64,000 bases of DNA, taken from NCBI GenBank assembly GCA_022834735.1, contig BQKD01000001.1, positions 1,651,659-1,715,658 on the forward strand, given 5' to 3'. Of this stretch, positions 25,323-33,764 are shown one piece after another. The notes beneath the pieces are model-generated. The model saw nothing but the letters and a program-made list of their open reading frames with translations. It had not been told where the DNA came from and did no database searches. The position numbers and the translations under genes are program-made. This stretch comes from Erysipelotrichaceae bacterium OPF54 (lineage in GTDB: Bacteria; Bacillota_I; Bacilli_A; Erysipelotrichales; Erysipelotrichaceae). Position 1 is the first letter of the stretch. Each line of letters opens with the position of its first letter.

Positions 25323-25832
25323 TCAACTGCGGACCACATATCGAGTGTGAGGCATATCCACGCCCCGATAGTGTTTGATCATCGTATCGGCCGGTTTCAT
25401 TCCATTGCGGACCGCTACATTTTGCGATGCCGTATTCGTATCACGGATGATCGAACACACCTCGGACGCTTTCAGCACATCAAAGGCATATTGTTTGACG
25501 GCTCGTGCCGCTTCGGTCGCGAAACCTTGATGCCAGTACTTTCTGTTGAACAAATAGCCGATTTCCAGCACTTCTTTTCCGTTCCACGGCTGCATCGTGA
25601 GACCGCACTGTCCGATCATTTCGCCGTTTTCTTTCAGGACGACGGCCCACAAGCCAAATTTCCACCTTTTATAGCGGGCCAGCTGGTTTTCGAGCCATGT
25701 CTGCACTTCGTGATCGCTGAAAACTCCCTCATACGCGGTCATCGTTTCTTCATCCTGCATGATCATGCAGAGTGCGTCAAAATCGTTTACGTTCATTTCT
25801 CTTAAAAACAATCGTTCGGTTTCCAGTACCAT
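25323..25832 (-). CDS. GNAT acetyltransferase, RimJ/RimL type
   Basis: 169 residues, full length for the Acetyltransf_3 family. Seen: ETERLFLREMNVNDFDAL at the N-terminus, a beta-bulge region EIGYLFNRKYWHQGFATEA (acetyl-CoA pyrophosphate loop) about residue 92, and IRDTNTASQNVAVRNGM at the C-terminal helix. It transfers an acetyl group from acetyl-CoA to an unknown amine, perhaps a protein N-terminus. It stands alone, between the TetR promoter and a broken flavodoxin gene. AGGAGG lies upstream of ATG 25832. Confidence 0.88.
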   Translation of the reverse strand: MVLETERLFLREMNVNDFDALCMIMQDEETMTAYEGVFSDHEVQTWLENQLARYKRWKFGLWAVVLKENGEMIGQCGLTMQPWNGKEVLEIGYLFNRKYWHQGFATEAARAVKQYAFDVLKASEVCSIIRDTNTASQNVAVRNGMKPADTMIKHYRGVDMPHTRYVVRS

Positions 25833-25910
25833 ACGAACCTCCTCATTCGTTTTCTATATCGTACCGCAGCTTTCTTCCTTTGTCCTTGCAAAATGAAAAG
25901 GCCCTGGTCT

Positions 25911-26215
25911 CTAAGCTCCTTCGTTTTCCTGCTGATTGATCCATGGCAGGATCTCGATCCGGCTGTCCGGCACGATCGGGATCATTTCGCTTTGGGTCTG
26001 ATCGGCAATGATCTGCGCGATATACTCCTCACGATGCTTGCCGATGAACTTGTATCTTCCTCGCTTTCGGGCCAGGAAAAATACACCACAGCCGAATTAT
26101 TGGCATTTTATTCTGTATCCTGAACTGCCTGGCCGGGCGCGTTTTCATGGCAGACGCATCCGGCAAGCAGCATGGTCAGAACGAAACAGCCTGCCTTCAT
26201 CCCTCTCTTTTTCAT
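25911..26215 (-). pseudogene. Remnant of a lipoprotein flavodoxin gene
   Basis: Reading from ATG 26215 gives a lipoprotein signal (KAGCFVLTMLLAGC) and then stops after about 35 residues. Shortly after, VVYFSWPESEED appears, the start of a flavodoxin fold. In another frame a typical end follows: EYIAQIIADQTQSEMIPI and a C-terminal INQQENEGA. So one stop and at least one frameshift and/or deletion have destroyed an extracytoplasmic flavodoxin. It lies 5 bases after the aldo/keto reductase gene, as in intact clusters of this kind. Confidence 0.6.
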
Positions 26216-26219
26216 TTTC

Positions 26220-27197
26220 TTACTTTCTTCCGAAAAGTCCTGACATCGGCAGCGTGTCAAGCGCGTGATCGATCCGTTCCACTTCTTCTTTGGTCAGCTC
26301 GATATTTCCCGCTTCCAAATTTTCTTTTAATCGGTGCATTTTTGTCGTTCCCGGGATCGGAATGATGAAATCTTCTTTGTTAATCATCCAAGCCAGAGAA
26401 AGCTGAGCCGGCGTGCATCCTTTTTCGTCCGCGATCTTACGGATCGTATCGAACAACTGCTTGTTCTGATCGAACGCTTCCTTCTGATATTGCGGCATGA
26501 CAGCACGGCAATCGTCTTTCGCATCGAATTTGCTGTCAGGAGAATACGCCTGCGATAAAATGCCGTTGGCAAGCGGCGAAAACGCGACCAGAGAAATGTT
26601 CAGCTCTTTCAGGACCGGGAAAAGATCTTCATAGTCCCGGTACATCATCGAATAACGATTCTGCACAGCCGTGATCGGGCAGATCGCGTGCGCTCTGCGG
26701 ATCGAATCTTCATCCGCTTCCGAAATACCCCAGTACGTGATCTTTCCTTCTTCCATGAGCTCTTTCATGACTTGAGCCACTTCTTCGACCGGCACTTTCG
26801 GATCGATACGGTGCAGATAATACAGATCGATATGATCGATACGAAGCCGTTTCAAACTGCCCTCGATCGATTTTCGGATCGTTTCCGGACGCGCATCCGT
26901 AACGATCGTGCGATCTTCATGCGTTACTCCGAATTTGGTCGCGATCACCACCTGATCACGATAGGGTTCAAGAGCCTCTCCGACCAGATCTTCATTGTAC
27001 TCAATTGTCCCGTCTTCGTTATGAGCGATATAGCACTCTGCGGTGTCAAAAAAATTGCATCCCAGCTTCACAGCTTCACGGATCAGTTTGATCATTTCAT
27101 TCCGGTCTGCCGGCTTGCCGTAGGCGTGGGTCATCCCCATGCAGCCAAGCCCGATTGCAGACACTTTCCTGTCTTTTCCAAGTTTCTGCTGTCTCAT
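26220..27197 (-). CDS. Aldo/keto reductase
   Basis: 325-residue NADPH-dependent oxidoreductase of the AKR11/13-like group. Catalytic tetrad visible: Asp and Tyr in FFDTAECY (about 50-55), Lys in VVIATKFG (about 86) and His in YYLHRID (about 127). C-terminal coenzyme residues are in IPIPGTTKMHRLKENL. It is co-transcribed with the iron alcohol dehydrogenase gene (one base between stop and start) and followed by a flavodoxin remnant. It reduces aldehydes or quinones; the substrate is unknown. The nearby LysR gene may regulate it. Confidence 0.9.
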   Translation of the reverse strand: MRQQKLGKDRKVSAIGLGCMGMTHAYGKPADRNEMIKLIREAVKLGCNFFDTAECYIAHNEDGTIEYNEDLVGEALEPYRDQVVIATKFGVTHEDRTIVTDARPETIRKSIEGSLKRLRIDHIDLYYLHRIDPKVPVEEVAQVMKELMEEGKITYWGISEADEDSIRRAHAICPITAVQNRYSMMYRDYEDLFPVLKELNISLVAFSPLANGILSQAYSPDSKFDAKDDCRAVMPQYQKEAFDQNKQLFDTIRKIADEKGCTPAQLSLAWMINKEDFIIPIPGTTKMHRLKENLEAGNIELTKEEVERIDHALDTLPMSGLFGRK

Positions 27198-27198
27198 C

Positions 27199-28353
27199 TT
27201 ATTTCCCTTCCATGCATTCCATCAAAATTTCATAGATCTCGTCGGCGTCGAGCGTGCGCGGATTCGACTGCATGATCATTGTCGAATCCGCAACTTTGCG
27301 AAGCAGTTCCGGCGTGATCTCCACATCCGATCGCAGGTCGGACATCTTCGAGGCCAGACCGCACTCCTTGACAAAATCGCGGTAGGCTTGCAGTCCTTCT
27401 TCCGCCGTCTGTTTTCCGAATACTTCCTTTGCTATCTTTTCAAATTTTTCCGGCGCATCTTTTAAGATGTGCGCGTAATATACGGGCTGGATGACCGCAA
27501 GACCTTGTCCGTGATTGCAGTCGGTATAGGCGCCAAGCTGATGTTCGATCATATGGCACTGGAAATCGGTTTTACGTCCAAGCTTGAGGATTCCGTTTTC
27601 TGCCATGGCCGAATCCCACATCAGATTGCTGCGGGCCTGCTCGTCGTCGATGTTTCTGATGAGCCGACGCATGTTCGTGACCGTGTTTTTCATGATCGCA
27701 AGACACAAGTCATCAGATACATTGTCCTGATCGGAATTACCTATATATGTTTCCATCGCATGGCTGAGGGTATCGAACGCGCCCGACATGACCTGAGAGG
27801 CCGGAACGCTCATCGTATAATCGGGATCAAGTACCGAGAATGTTGCGAAAGTTCCGGCAATCGGCCCTTTCCAGTTCTTTTCTTCATACGTGATGACAGC
27901 TCCGTTGTTCATTTCGGCTCCTGTTCCGCTGGCAGTCACGATCGCTCCCATCATAATTCCCTGCGGCGCGATCTGATGATCGATCCACTGGTTGTCCCAA
28001 ATGTCTTTGTCCAGTTTGGCCTGGGCCGAAATGATCTTCGAGCAGTCGATAACGCTTCCTCCGCCAACTGCTAAGATAAAATCGATCTGTTCCTCTCTTG
28101 CAAGTTTGGCGCCTTCCTGCACCTTGTCATAGGTCGGATTGGATTTGATTCCTGAAAAATCGATGACTTCTTTTCCGAGTTCTTCCAGCTTTCCTTTCAG
28201 CTGTTCATATACGCCGTTGCGTTTGATGCTTCCTCCGCCGTATGTGAGCATGACTTTTTTTCCCATCTGATCTTTATAGTCTTCCAAAGCGTTCATGGCG
28301 CTTCCCTTTCCAAAATAAACTTTCATCGGATATTGATATACGAATGATTCCAT
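27199..28353 (-). CDS. Iron-containing alcohol dehydrogenase, butanol dehydrogenase/YqhD type
   Basis: 384 residues. NAD(P)-binding region LAVGGGSVIDCSKI (about 95-108) carries the GGGS motif typical of the YqhD/BDH group. Metal ligands appear as Asp in FSVLDPDYTMS, His in DTLSHAMETY, and two His in CHMIEHQLGAYTDCNHG. It interconverts aldehydes and alcohols. It is first in an operon with the aldo/keto reductase and 15 bases downstream of the RibD-like gene, all on the minus strand, suggesting a carbonyl-detoxification unit. Confidence 0.93.
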   Translation of the reverse strand: MESFVYQYPMKVYFGKGSAMNALEDYKDQMGKKVMLTYGGGSIKRNGVYEQLKGKLEELGKEVIDFSGIKSNPTYDKVQEGAKLAREEQIDFILAVGGGSVIDCSKIISAQAKLDKDIWDNQWIDHQIAPQGIMMGAIVTASGTGAEMNNGAVITYEEKNWKGPIAGTFATFSVLDPDYTMSVPASQVMSGAFDTLSHAMETYIGNSDQDNVSDDLCLAIMKNTVTNMRRLIRNIDDEQARSNLMWDSAMAENGILKLGRKTDFQCHMIEHQLGAYTDCNHGQGLAVIQPVYYAHILKDAPEKFEKIAKEVFGKQTAEEGLQAYRDFVKECGLASKMSDLRSDVEITPELLRKVADSTMIMQSNPRTLDADEIYEILMECMEGK

Positions 28354-28368
28354 ATTATAGTTCTCCTT

Positions 28369-29049
28369 TTACTTTTCATAATGCAGCCAGACGATTCCGT
28401 CATCAAACGTTTGCGCGTGAACTTGGGAAAACGTTTCAAGACTTTCTTTTGGGCTGTATCCTTTCGCTTCGATAAAACACGTTTGTGCCTGATCAAGCGC
28501 GATAACAGGAACGATCACCAGCGAAATTTCATCGATCACGCCTTGTTCGATCAGCGAGGCGTTGATGATGCCGCCTCCCTGGACAAGCAGTTTTCCGATC
28601 CCGAACGTTTCATACAGAATATACAATGTCTTGCCCATATCGTTACTGACAATATAGGAAATGCCCAGCTCTTCGAGCCCGCGCAGATACGCGTCTTCAG
28701 TCTGTGTCGATACGACTGTGATCACGCCTTTATCCTTTAACCGGGCAGCGTGCAGCGAACGCTTGTTCCAGGCCAGTCTGGCGTGCGGATCGAGCACAAC
28801 GACATAATGGTCCGCCTTCTTTCCATGATAAACGGGTTTCTGCGCAATTCCCGGCACAAGTTTCAAGGAATTGCCGGCCAGCTCTTCGGCCGTAATGCGT
28901 CCGTACAGGATCGCATCAGCATCGAATTGTTCGGAAATTTTTTTGTAAAGCGTGCCTCCATGAGGGATCATCTCGGCTTCGTAAAAATTTCCTGCGATCT
29001 TTCCGTTGATTGACTGCATCATATGACAAATCAGTGTCGGTCTTTTCAT
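28369..29049 (-). CDS. RibD C-terminal-domain (dihydrofolate-reductase-like) oxidoreductase
   Basis: 226 residues with the RibD_C fold: RPTLICHMMQSINGKIAG at the N-terminus, LYGRITAEEL, YHVVVLDPHARLAW-type strands and LLVQGGGIINASLIEQG (substrate/NADPH loop) about residue 165. In RibD this domain reduces a ribosyl-pyrimidine; stand-alone homologues have unclear substrates. The start is ATG 29049 (GGAAGGTG upstream), 15 bases inside the longest frame. It is the first gene of the minus-strand reductase operon, divergent from the LysR gene across the LysR-like box. Confidence 0.85.
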   Translation of the reverse strand: MKRPTLICHMMQSINGKIAGNFYEAEMIPHGGTLYKKISEQFDADAILYGRITAEELAGNSLKLVPGIAQKPVYHGKKADHYVVVLDPHARLAWNKRSLHAARLKDKGVITVVSTQTEDAYLRGLEELGISYIVSNDMGKTLYILYETFGIGKLLVQGGGIINASLIEQGVIDEISLVIVPVIALDQAQTCFIEAKGYSPKESLETFSQVHAQTFDDGIVWLHYEK

Positions 29050-29125
29050 ACTTTCACCTTCCATCCTTTTGACGGACTCATCATAAAAAAAAGCGGATTA
29101 ATAGTACAATACTTATTAAGAATCA

Positions 29126-29148
29126 CACTATTTACCGCATGCATAGTG
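29126..29148. promoter_or_regulatory. LysR-type binding site in the divergent promoter
   Basis: CACTAT-N11-ATAGTG, a perfect 6-bp inverted repeat with the T-N11-A layout of LysR boxes. It lies between the RibD-like operon and the LysR gene. Confidence 0.6.
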
Positions 29149-29241
29149 AATGTTCCGAAACTCTAAATCAAAGCCGGATAAGATGAAATCGAAAACACAA
29201 TATATGCTAATATTAAATAAAACTGGAAGGTGGGATTATGG

Positions 29242-30093
29242 ATGGATCTGGACAAAATACATTACTTCTTTGCGGCTGCCGAACAGAAAAATTTCACGCA
29301 TGCGGCTGCACGATGCCACATTGCGCAGACGACGATGAGCAAATATATTGCGACGCTCGAAAACGATCTGGGCGTTCGTCTGTTCGACCGAGATGGAAGA
29401 ACACTATGCCTGACTGAGGCCGGTGAACAGTTTCTTGCCGGAATGAAACCAATCGTTCGCCAATACAAAACACTTTGCGGATCGCTGAAACGTCAGGACC
29501 GGATCGATCTTGGTGTGGTAACGACAGATTATCCCCGGTTTCAGATCATCGAATCTTTCGAACGGTCTCATCCCGAAATTTCCATGTTCTATACATTTCA
29601 AAAGCCGGAAATTCTTCTGGACAATTTGCTGGGCGACCGTATCGATGCCATACTCGCGCCCGATCTTCTCAACTTCTACAAACCGTATCTTGACCGGCTT
29701 GCGACTGTGATGATCGAAGAAATTCCGGTCTGTCTTGTTTGTTCGCAGACGCTGCTTTCCCGGCATGAAACGATCGAAAACGTGATTGCCAATGCTCCTT
29801 TGATCACGAAGGCGGCCGAATATGTGGACCAGAGCCGCGACGAGCTTGAAAAGCAGTTCGGGACCTCGTTTACTGATACGATCGTCGTGGAAGAATATCC
29901 GAAACAGCTGTTCCTTTTGGGTCTGGGGCGCGGGTTTGCGATCTTGCCGAAAGGATCGTTTGATAACGAGCTCATCCAGACCGGATTAGGACATGGTTTG
30001 TATGAACATCAGATCCTTCTTGTGAAAAAAGAAGGACGGTCCGAAGCGCTCGAACAGCTTCTTTCCTATATTGACCATGAAAGAAAGTGCTGA
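29242..30093 (+). CDS. LysR-family transcriptional regulator
   Basis: 283 residues: N-terminal winged helix-turn-helix (MDLDKIHYFFAAAEQKNF, then AARCHIAQTTMSKYIATLE) and a periplasmic-binding-like effector domain. The start is the ATG of MDLDKI at 29242, preceded by GGAAGGTGGG; a longer frame is possible but not needed. It is divergent from the reductase operon and has a LysR box in the shared gap, so it probably controls that operon. The effector is unknown, possibly an aldehyde or quinone. A terminator follows at 30084. Confidence 0.9.
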   Translation: MDLDKIHYFFAAAEQKNFTHAAARCHIAQTTMSKYIATLENDLGVRLFDRDGRTLCLTEAGEQFLAGMKPIVRQYKTLCGSLKRQDRIDLGVVTTDYPRFQIIESFERSHPEISMFYTFQKPEILLDNLLGDRIDAILAPDLLNFYKPYLDRLATVMIEEIPVCLVCSQTLLSRHETIENVIANAPLITKAAEYVDQSRDELEKQFGTSFTDTIVVEEYPKQLFLLGLGRGFAILPKGSFDNELIQTGLGHGLYEHQILLVKKEGRSEALEQLLSYIDHERKC

Positions 30094-30108
30094 CAGGAGC
30101 ACTTTTTT
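30084..30108 (+). terminator. Terminator after the LysR gene
   Basis: AAAGTGCT and AGCACTTT form an 8-bp stem with a 6-base loop, then T-rich sequence. It overlaps the end of the coding region. Confidence 0.8.
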
Positions 30109-30167
30109 CCGTTTTGATTCTTTGACTTTTTCCTTTATTGTACAGACAGATAAAGGAGGAATTCAGG

Positions 30168-31544
30168 ATGGAAAGAACACTGACCCAGGGAAATGCATTC
30201 AAAAATATCGTATTGTTTTCGATTCCGTTTCTGCTGGCAAATCTGCTGCAGACATTGTACGGCATGGCCGACCTGTTCATTGTCGGACAGTTCAACGGTG
30301 CCGCATCGCTTTCGGGCGTATCGATCGGCAGCCAGGTCATGCATATGCTGACGGTCATGATCATCGGGCTGGGCATGGGCACGACGGTCATGATCGGACG
30401 GGCCGTGGGTCTTGGCAGTTTGAAAGAACAGCAGAAAGTGATCGGCAATTCGATCGTGCTGTTCGTGCTGGCCGGGCTCGCAGCTACCGGGCTGCTGCTC
30501 TGGCAGATCGATTCGATCGTTGCGATCATGCTGACTCCGGTCGAAGCGATCGAAGAAACCCGCTGGTATTTGATGATCTGTTTTGCGGGACTGCCTTTTA
30601 TCATGGCCTACAATGTGATCAGTTCCATATTTCGGGGACTGGGCGATTCGAAAAGTCCGCTTGTCTTTGTCGCGGTTGCGTGCGTGCTCAATATCATGCT
30701 GGACTTTTTATTTATCGGAGTGTTCGGAATGCGTTCGGCTGGCGCGGCGTGCGGAACGGTCCTTTCCCAGGCGTGCAGCGTTCTGTTTGCCTTGATCGTG
30801 ATTGGCAGACGCAAACTGATCCATATCGAACGAAAAGATCTGTTTCTTGACAGGAAAACGATCCGTTCGATCGTAAAGATCGGAATGCCGATCTGTCTGC
30901 AGGACGGACTGATCCAGATTTCATTCATCATTATCACAATTATTGCCAATGCCAGAGGGGTGGAAATTGCGGCAACCGTCGGTGTCGTGGAAAAAGTGAT
31001 CGGCTTTTTCTTCCTCGTTCCTTCGAGCATGCTTTCTTCGATTTCTGCGATCTGCGCGCAATGTGTCGGGATCGGTCAGCATAGACGGGCGTTCGAGACT
31101 TTGAAATACGGATGTCTGATCGGTTTGAGTTTCGGATTGTTTTTCACGATCTTATGCCAGTTCCTGTCCGGTCCGATCGTTTCCCTGTTCACTCATGATC
31201 CGGAAGTCATCCGTTTCGGAACCCAATATTTACGGGCTTATGTGGCAGACTGCGTGTTTGCTTCCATTTCCTTTGGATTTGGCGGGTATTTCACGGCGTA
31301 CGGCTATTCGATGATCTCGTTCCTGCACAATGTCGTTTCGATCGTGCTGGTACGTGTTCCGGGCGCCTATTTCACATCGAAGCTGTTTCCGGACACTTTG
31401 TTTCCGATGGGACTGACTTCTCCGTTAGGTTCCCTGCTGTCGGCAACGATCTGTGTGAGCGTGTATTTTGTGATGCGCCGCAAAGGTGTGTTCGGCACAG
31501 CGGAAAACAAACGGTCCGATTCATTTGCTTTTGAGCATCAATGA
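30168..31544 (+). CDS. MATE-family multidrug/cation antiporter
   Basis: 458 residues with twelve predicted membrane segments in two similar halves, the MatE layout. N-terminal features: TQGNAFKNIVLFSIPFLL and LYGMADLFIVGQFNGAASL; the second half opens around IRSIVKIGMPICLQDGL. It exports drugs or metabolites in exchange for Na+ or H+. The start is ATG 30168 with GGAGG eight bases upstream. It is a single gene; its 3' end converges on the ABC exporter gene with a shared terminator. It is a different paralogue from the MATE at 39210. Confidence 0.92.
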   Translation: MERTLTQGNAFKNIVLFSIPFLLANLLQTLYGMADLFIVGQFNGAASLSGVSIGSQVMHMLTVMIIGLGMGTTVMIGRAVGLGSLKEQQKVIGNSIVLFVLAGLAATGLLLWQIDSIVAIMLTPVEAIEETRWYLMICFAGLPFIMAYNVISSIFRGLGDSKSPLVFVAVACVLNIMLDFLFIGVFGMRSAGAACGTVLSQACSVLFALIVIGRRKLIHIERKDLFLDRKTIRSIVKIGMPICLQDGLIQISFIIITIIANARGVEIAATVGVVEKVIGFFFLVPSSMLSSISAICAQCVGIGQHRRAFETLKYGCLIGLSFGLFFTILCQFLSGPIVSLFTHDPEVIRFGTQYLRAYVADCVFASISFGFGGYFTAYGYSMISFLHNVVSIVLVRVPGAYFTSKLFPDTLFPMGLTSPLGSLLSATICVSVYFVMRRKGVFGTAENKRSDSFAFEHQ

Positions 31545-31572
31545 AAAAAGATCTCTTTCGCAAGGGATCTTT
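31543..31572 (-). terminator. Terminator of the ABC exporter gene, convergent with MATE
   Basis: AAAGATCTCTTT and AAGGGATCTTT form an imperfect stem. On the minus strand it runs into TTTTTTC. It overlaps the ABC stop codon and the MATE 3' end. Confidence 0.6.
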
Positions 31573-33193
31573 AACTGTTTCGGGAAATATATTCTTCCAG
31601 CGATATCGGGCGGACCGTTCTGTTTTCTACCAGCAGGATCGTATCGTACATTGCTGCGGTGAGCGGATCGGTCTTATGCGATATCGCAATGATCGTTTTC
31701 TCCTTTTGCTCGAGCAGCGATCTTTCGAGACGTTTCCGTGTCGCTTCATCGACGGCAGAAAACGCTTCGTCCAGTACGAGCCAGCTCTTGTTCGAAGCAA
31801 GTGCTCTTGCCAGCATGATGCGCTGCATCTGTCCTCCGCTCAAAGCGATCAGATCGCTTTCGAACACTTCTTCCTTTCTTGATATCAGATCATGAAGTCC
31901 GACATGTTCAAGAACTTCATTGATATCCGCTTTTCGGCCAAGCGCAATATTTTCCCTAAGAGATAAGGGGAAAAGCGCGAACGACTGGGATACGTAGGCA
32001 ATATGAGAAAAATACGAGGAATACGTGATCGAGGAAAGCGGAATATTATTGACAAGTACATTTCGATCTGTAATCTGTTTGAGCATGAGTTTCAATAACG
32101 TTGACTTTCCCTGCCCGCTCTCTCCGACAATCAGATATTTGTCTCCTCGCTTGAATTCCAGATCCAGATCCTTCAGGATCAAATGATCCGGCAAGTAGGC
32201 AAAATCAAGATGTTCGAAAGAAATCGTATCCAATCGCGAAATTTGTGTTGTTTCATGTTGAGCGTGGGCATTGATTTCCTGGATTATTTGTTCCATGTCT
32301 TTCACAAGGAACCGGCTCGATTCGATACGGTTCCTGAATGTGGCAAACTGAAAGATCGGATTGACGACCATATTGGTGACCTGCATGATGGCAAGCACAA
32401 GAGGAACTGTCAGTAACTTAAAATGGACGAAGAGCGCGCCGATCCCGATCGTTCCTAAAAACATATACTGGCCAAATCCGTTATTGATCGTATCACTGAC
32501 CATGAGCAGGCTGTCTGCCTTATTGTATGCTTCATGAAGCTTTTCGCTTCCAGACATCAGCAGATCACAGTACGTTTTTTCATAGTGTTCATTTTTGATG
32601 AACATGAAATTGCTGTAGAAATTTTTGATCGATTGGATCCATTTTTCTTTTTGAACGAGCAGTTCTTTCTGGCGCTTTTGAAGCGGTTCGAAGAAAAAAC
32701 GATTGCCGAACAGACACATGCCGGCAAGAATATACAGAAACAACAGGATGGGCCAGCACAACACCCCAATATAGACGCTGCCGGAAATAAAGGATACGAC
32801 AAGGCCGAGCATCTGGATCCGGGAATGGATGTACTTCTCGACAATTTCATTGATCTTGTTGGTCAGCTCGTTGATGAGCATGCTGGAATCCTTGCGAAAA
32901 AAAGAGGCAGGATCTTCCTGAAGAAGGGCCTGTATGCAGCGCTTCTGCAGATCAAAACGGATCGTGTTTTCGAGTCTGGTGATGGCCAGCTGCTTTCCTG
33001 AATCAGTGAGCGTATAAACGAGCAGGAAAACGATCGTCAGCACGATCAGGCTGACAAGCTTTTTTGTTTCCATGTTCAGACCGAGCAGTTCTCCCATCAA
33101 ATATGCTTTTCCAAGCTCGAGCATCGCAAAGACCAGGACCAGGCAGAATACGCCCGCTAAAAGTTTACGATTGTTTTTGTATATTGTTTTCAT
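31571..33193 (-). CDS. ABC exporter, fused permease/ATPase (peptide/bacteriocin-type)
   Basis: 540 residues: six membrane segments in the first 300 residues, then an ATPase with Walker A GESGQGKSTLL, signature LSGGQMQRIMLARAL, Walker B WLVLDEAFSAVD and switch His in IAISHKTD. The arrangement is that of a half-size exporter working as homodimer. It lies directly downstream of an Rgg-type regulator gene (now split by an IS), a pairing often used for peptide-signal-controlled export; the cargo is unknown. ATG 33193 has GAAAGG upstream. Confidence 0.9.
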   Translation of the reverse strand: MKTIYKNNRKLLAGVFCLVLVFAMLELGKAYLMGELLGLNMETKKLVSLIVLTIVFLLVYTLTDSGKQLAITRLENTIRFDLQKRCIQALLQEDPASFFRKDSSMLINELTNKINEIVEKYIHSRIQMLGLVVSFISGSVYIGVLCWPILLFLYILAGMCLFGNRFFFEPLQKRQKELLVQKEKWIQSIKNFYSNFMFIKNEHYEKTYCDLLMSGSEKLHEAYNKADSLLMVSDTINNGFGQYMFLGTIGIGALFVHFKLLTVPLVLAIMQVTNMVVNPIFQFATFRNRIESSRFLVKDMEQIIQEINAHAQHETTQISRLDTISFEHLDFAYLPDHLILKDLDLEFKRGDKYLIVGESGQGKSTLLKLMLKQITDRNVLVNNIPLSSITYSSYFSHIAYVSQSFALFPLSLRENIALGRKADINEVLEHVGLHDLISRKEEVFESDLIALSGGQMQRIMLARALASNKSWLVLDEAFSAVDEATRKRLERSLLEQKEKTIIAISHKTDPLTAAMYDTILLVENRTVRPISLEEYISRNS

Positions 33194-33764
33194 CGCTTTG
33201 TTCCTTTCTGGTTTCTGTTGTGCTTTCACTGTACCGAAAATCCTGAAAGGATGCGATATCCAAAATTTTCAATAATTTTTCCCTAATCTCACGTTCTTTC
33301 TAACTTCTGTTTTTTGGAATGCAGGGCCATCTGCTCCTTCAAAAGCACAAGAGCGTTTTCGGTTTTACCGAAATATTCCTCCAGTTCGATCCGGATCGAA
33401 AGAAAAAAATCCACCCAGTCCATTTCTTTGTTCAGCATGGCTTCCGAATACAAAACATGGAAGCTTTCCCGAGCTGTTTCGTAATCATTGCAGCTCCATG
33501 CTTTGATGCCTTGGATGAACCAGCGCAAAGATGACCACTGTTTTGTCGGCGCTTTTTCGCACCATTCCTTCAAGGCAGAAAGATCCCCGATCCGAAAGTA
33601 GGCAAGCAGAAGATGATAGTACATGGAAAGATCGACACGATTTCCATTTTGTTCAATGGCGTATTTTGCGTAAACGATCGTATTGAGCGGATCTTGCGCA
33701 AGGCTGGCGGCGCAGGTAAGTTCTTCAAGACAAGCAGATTTCAGAAAATCACAACCTATGTGTC

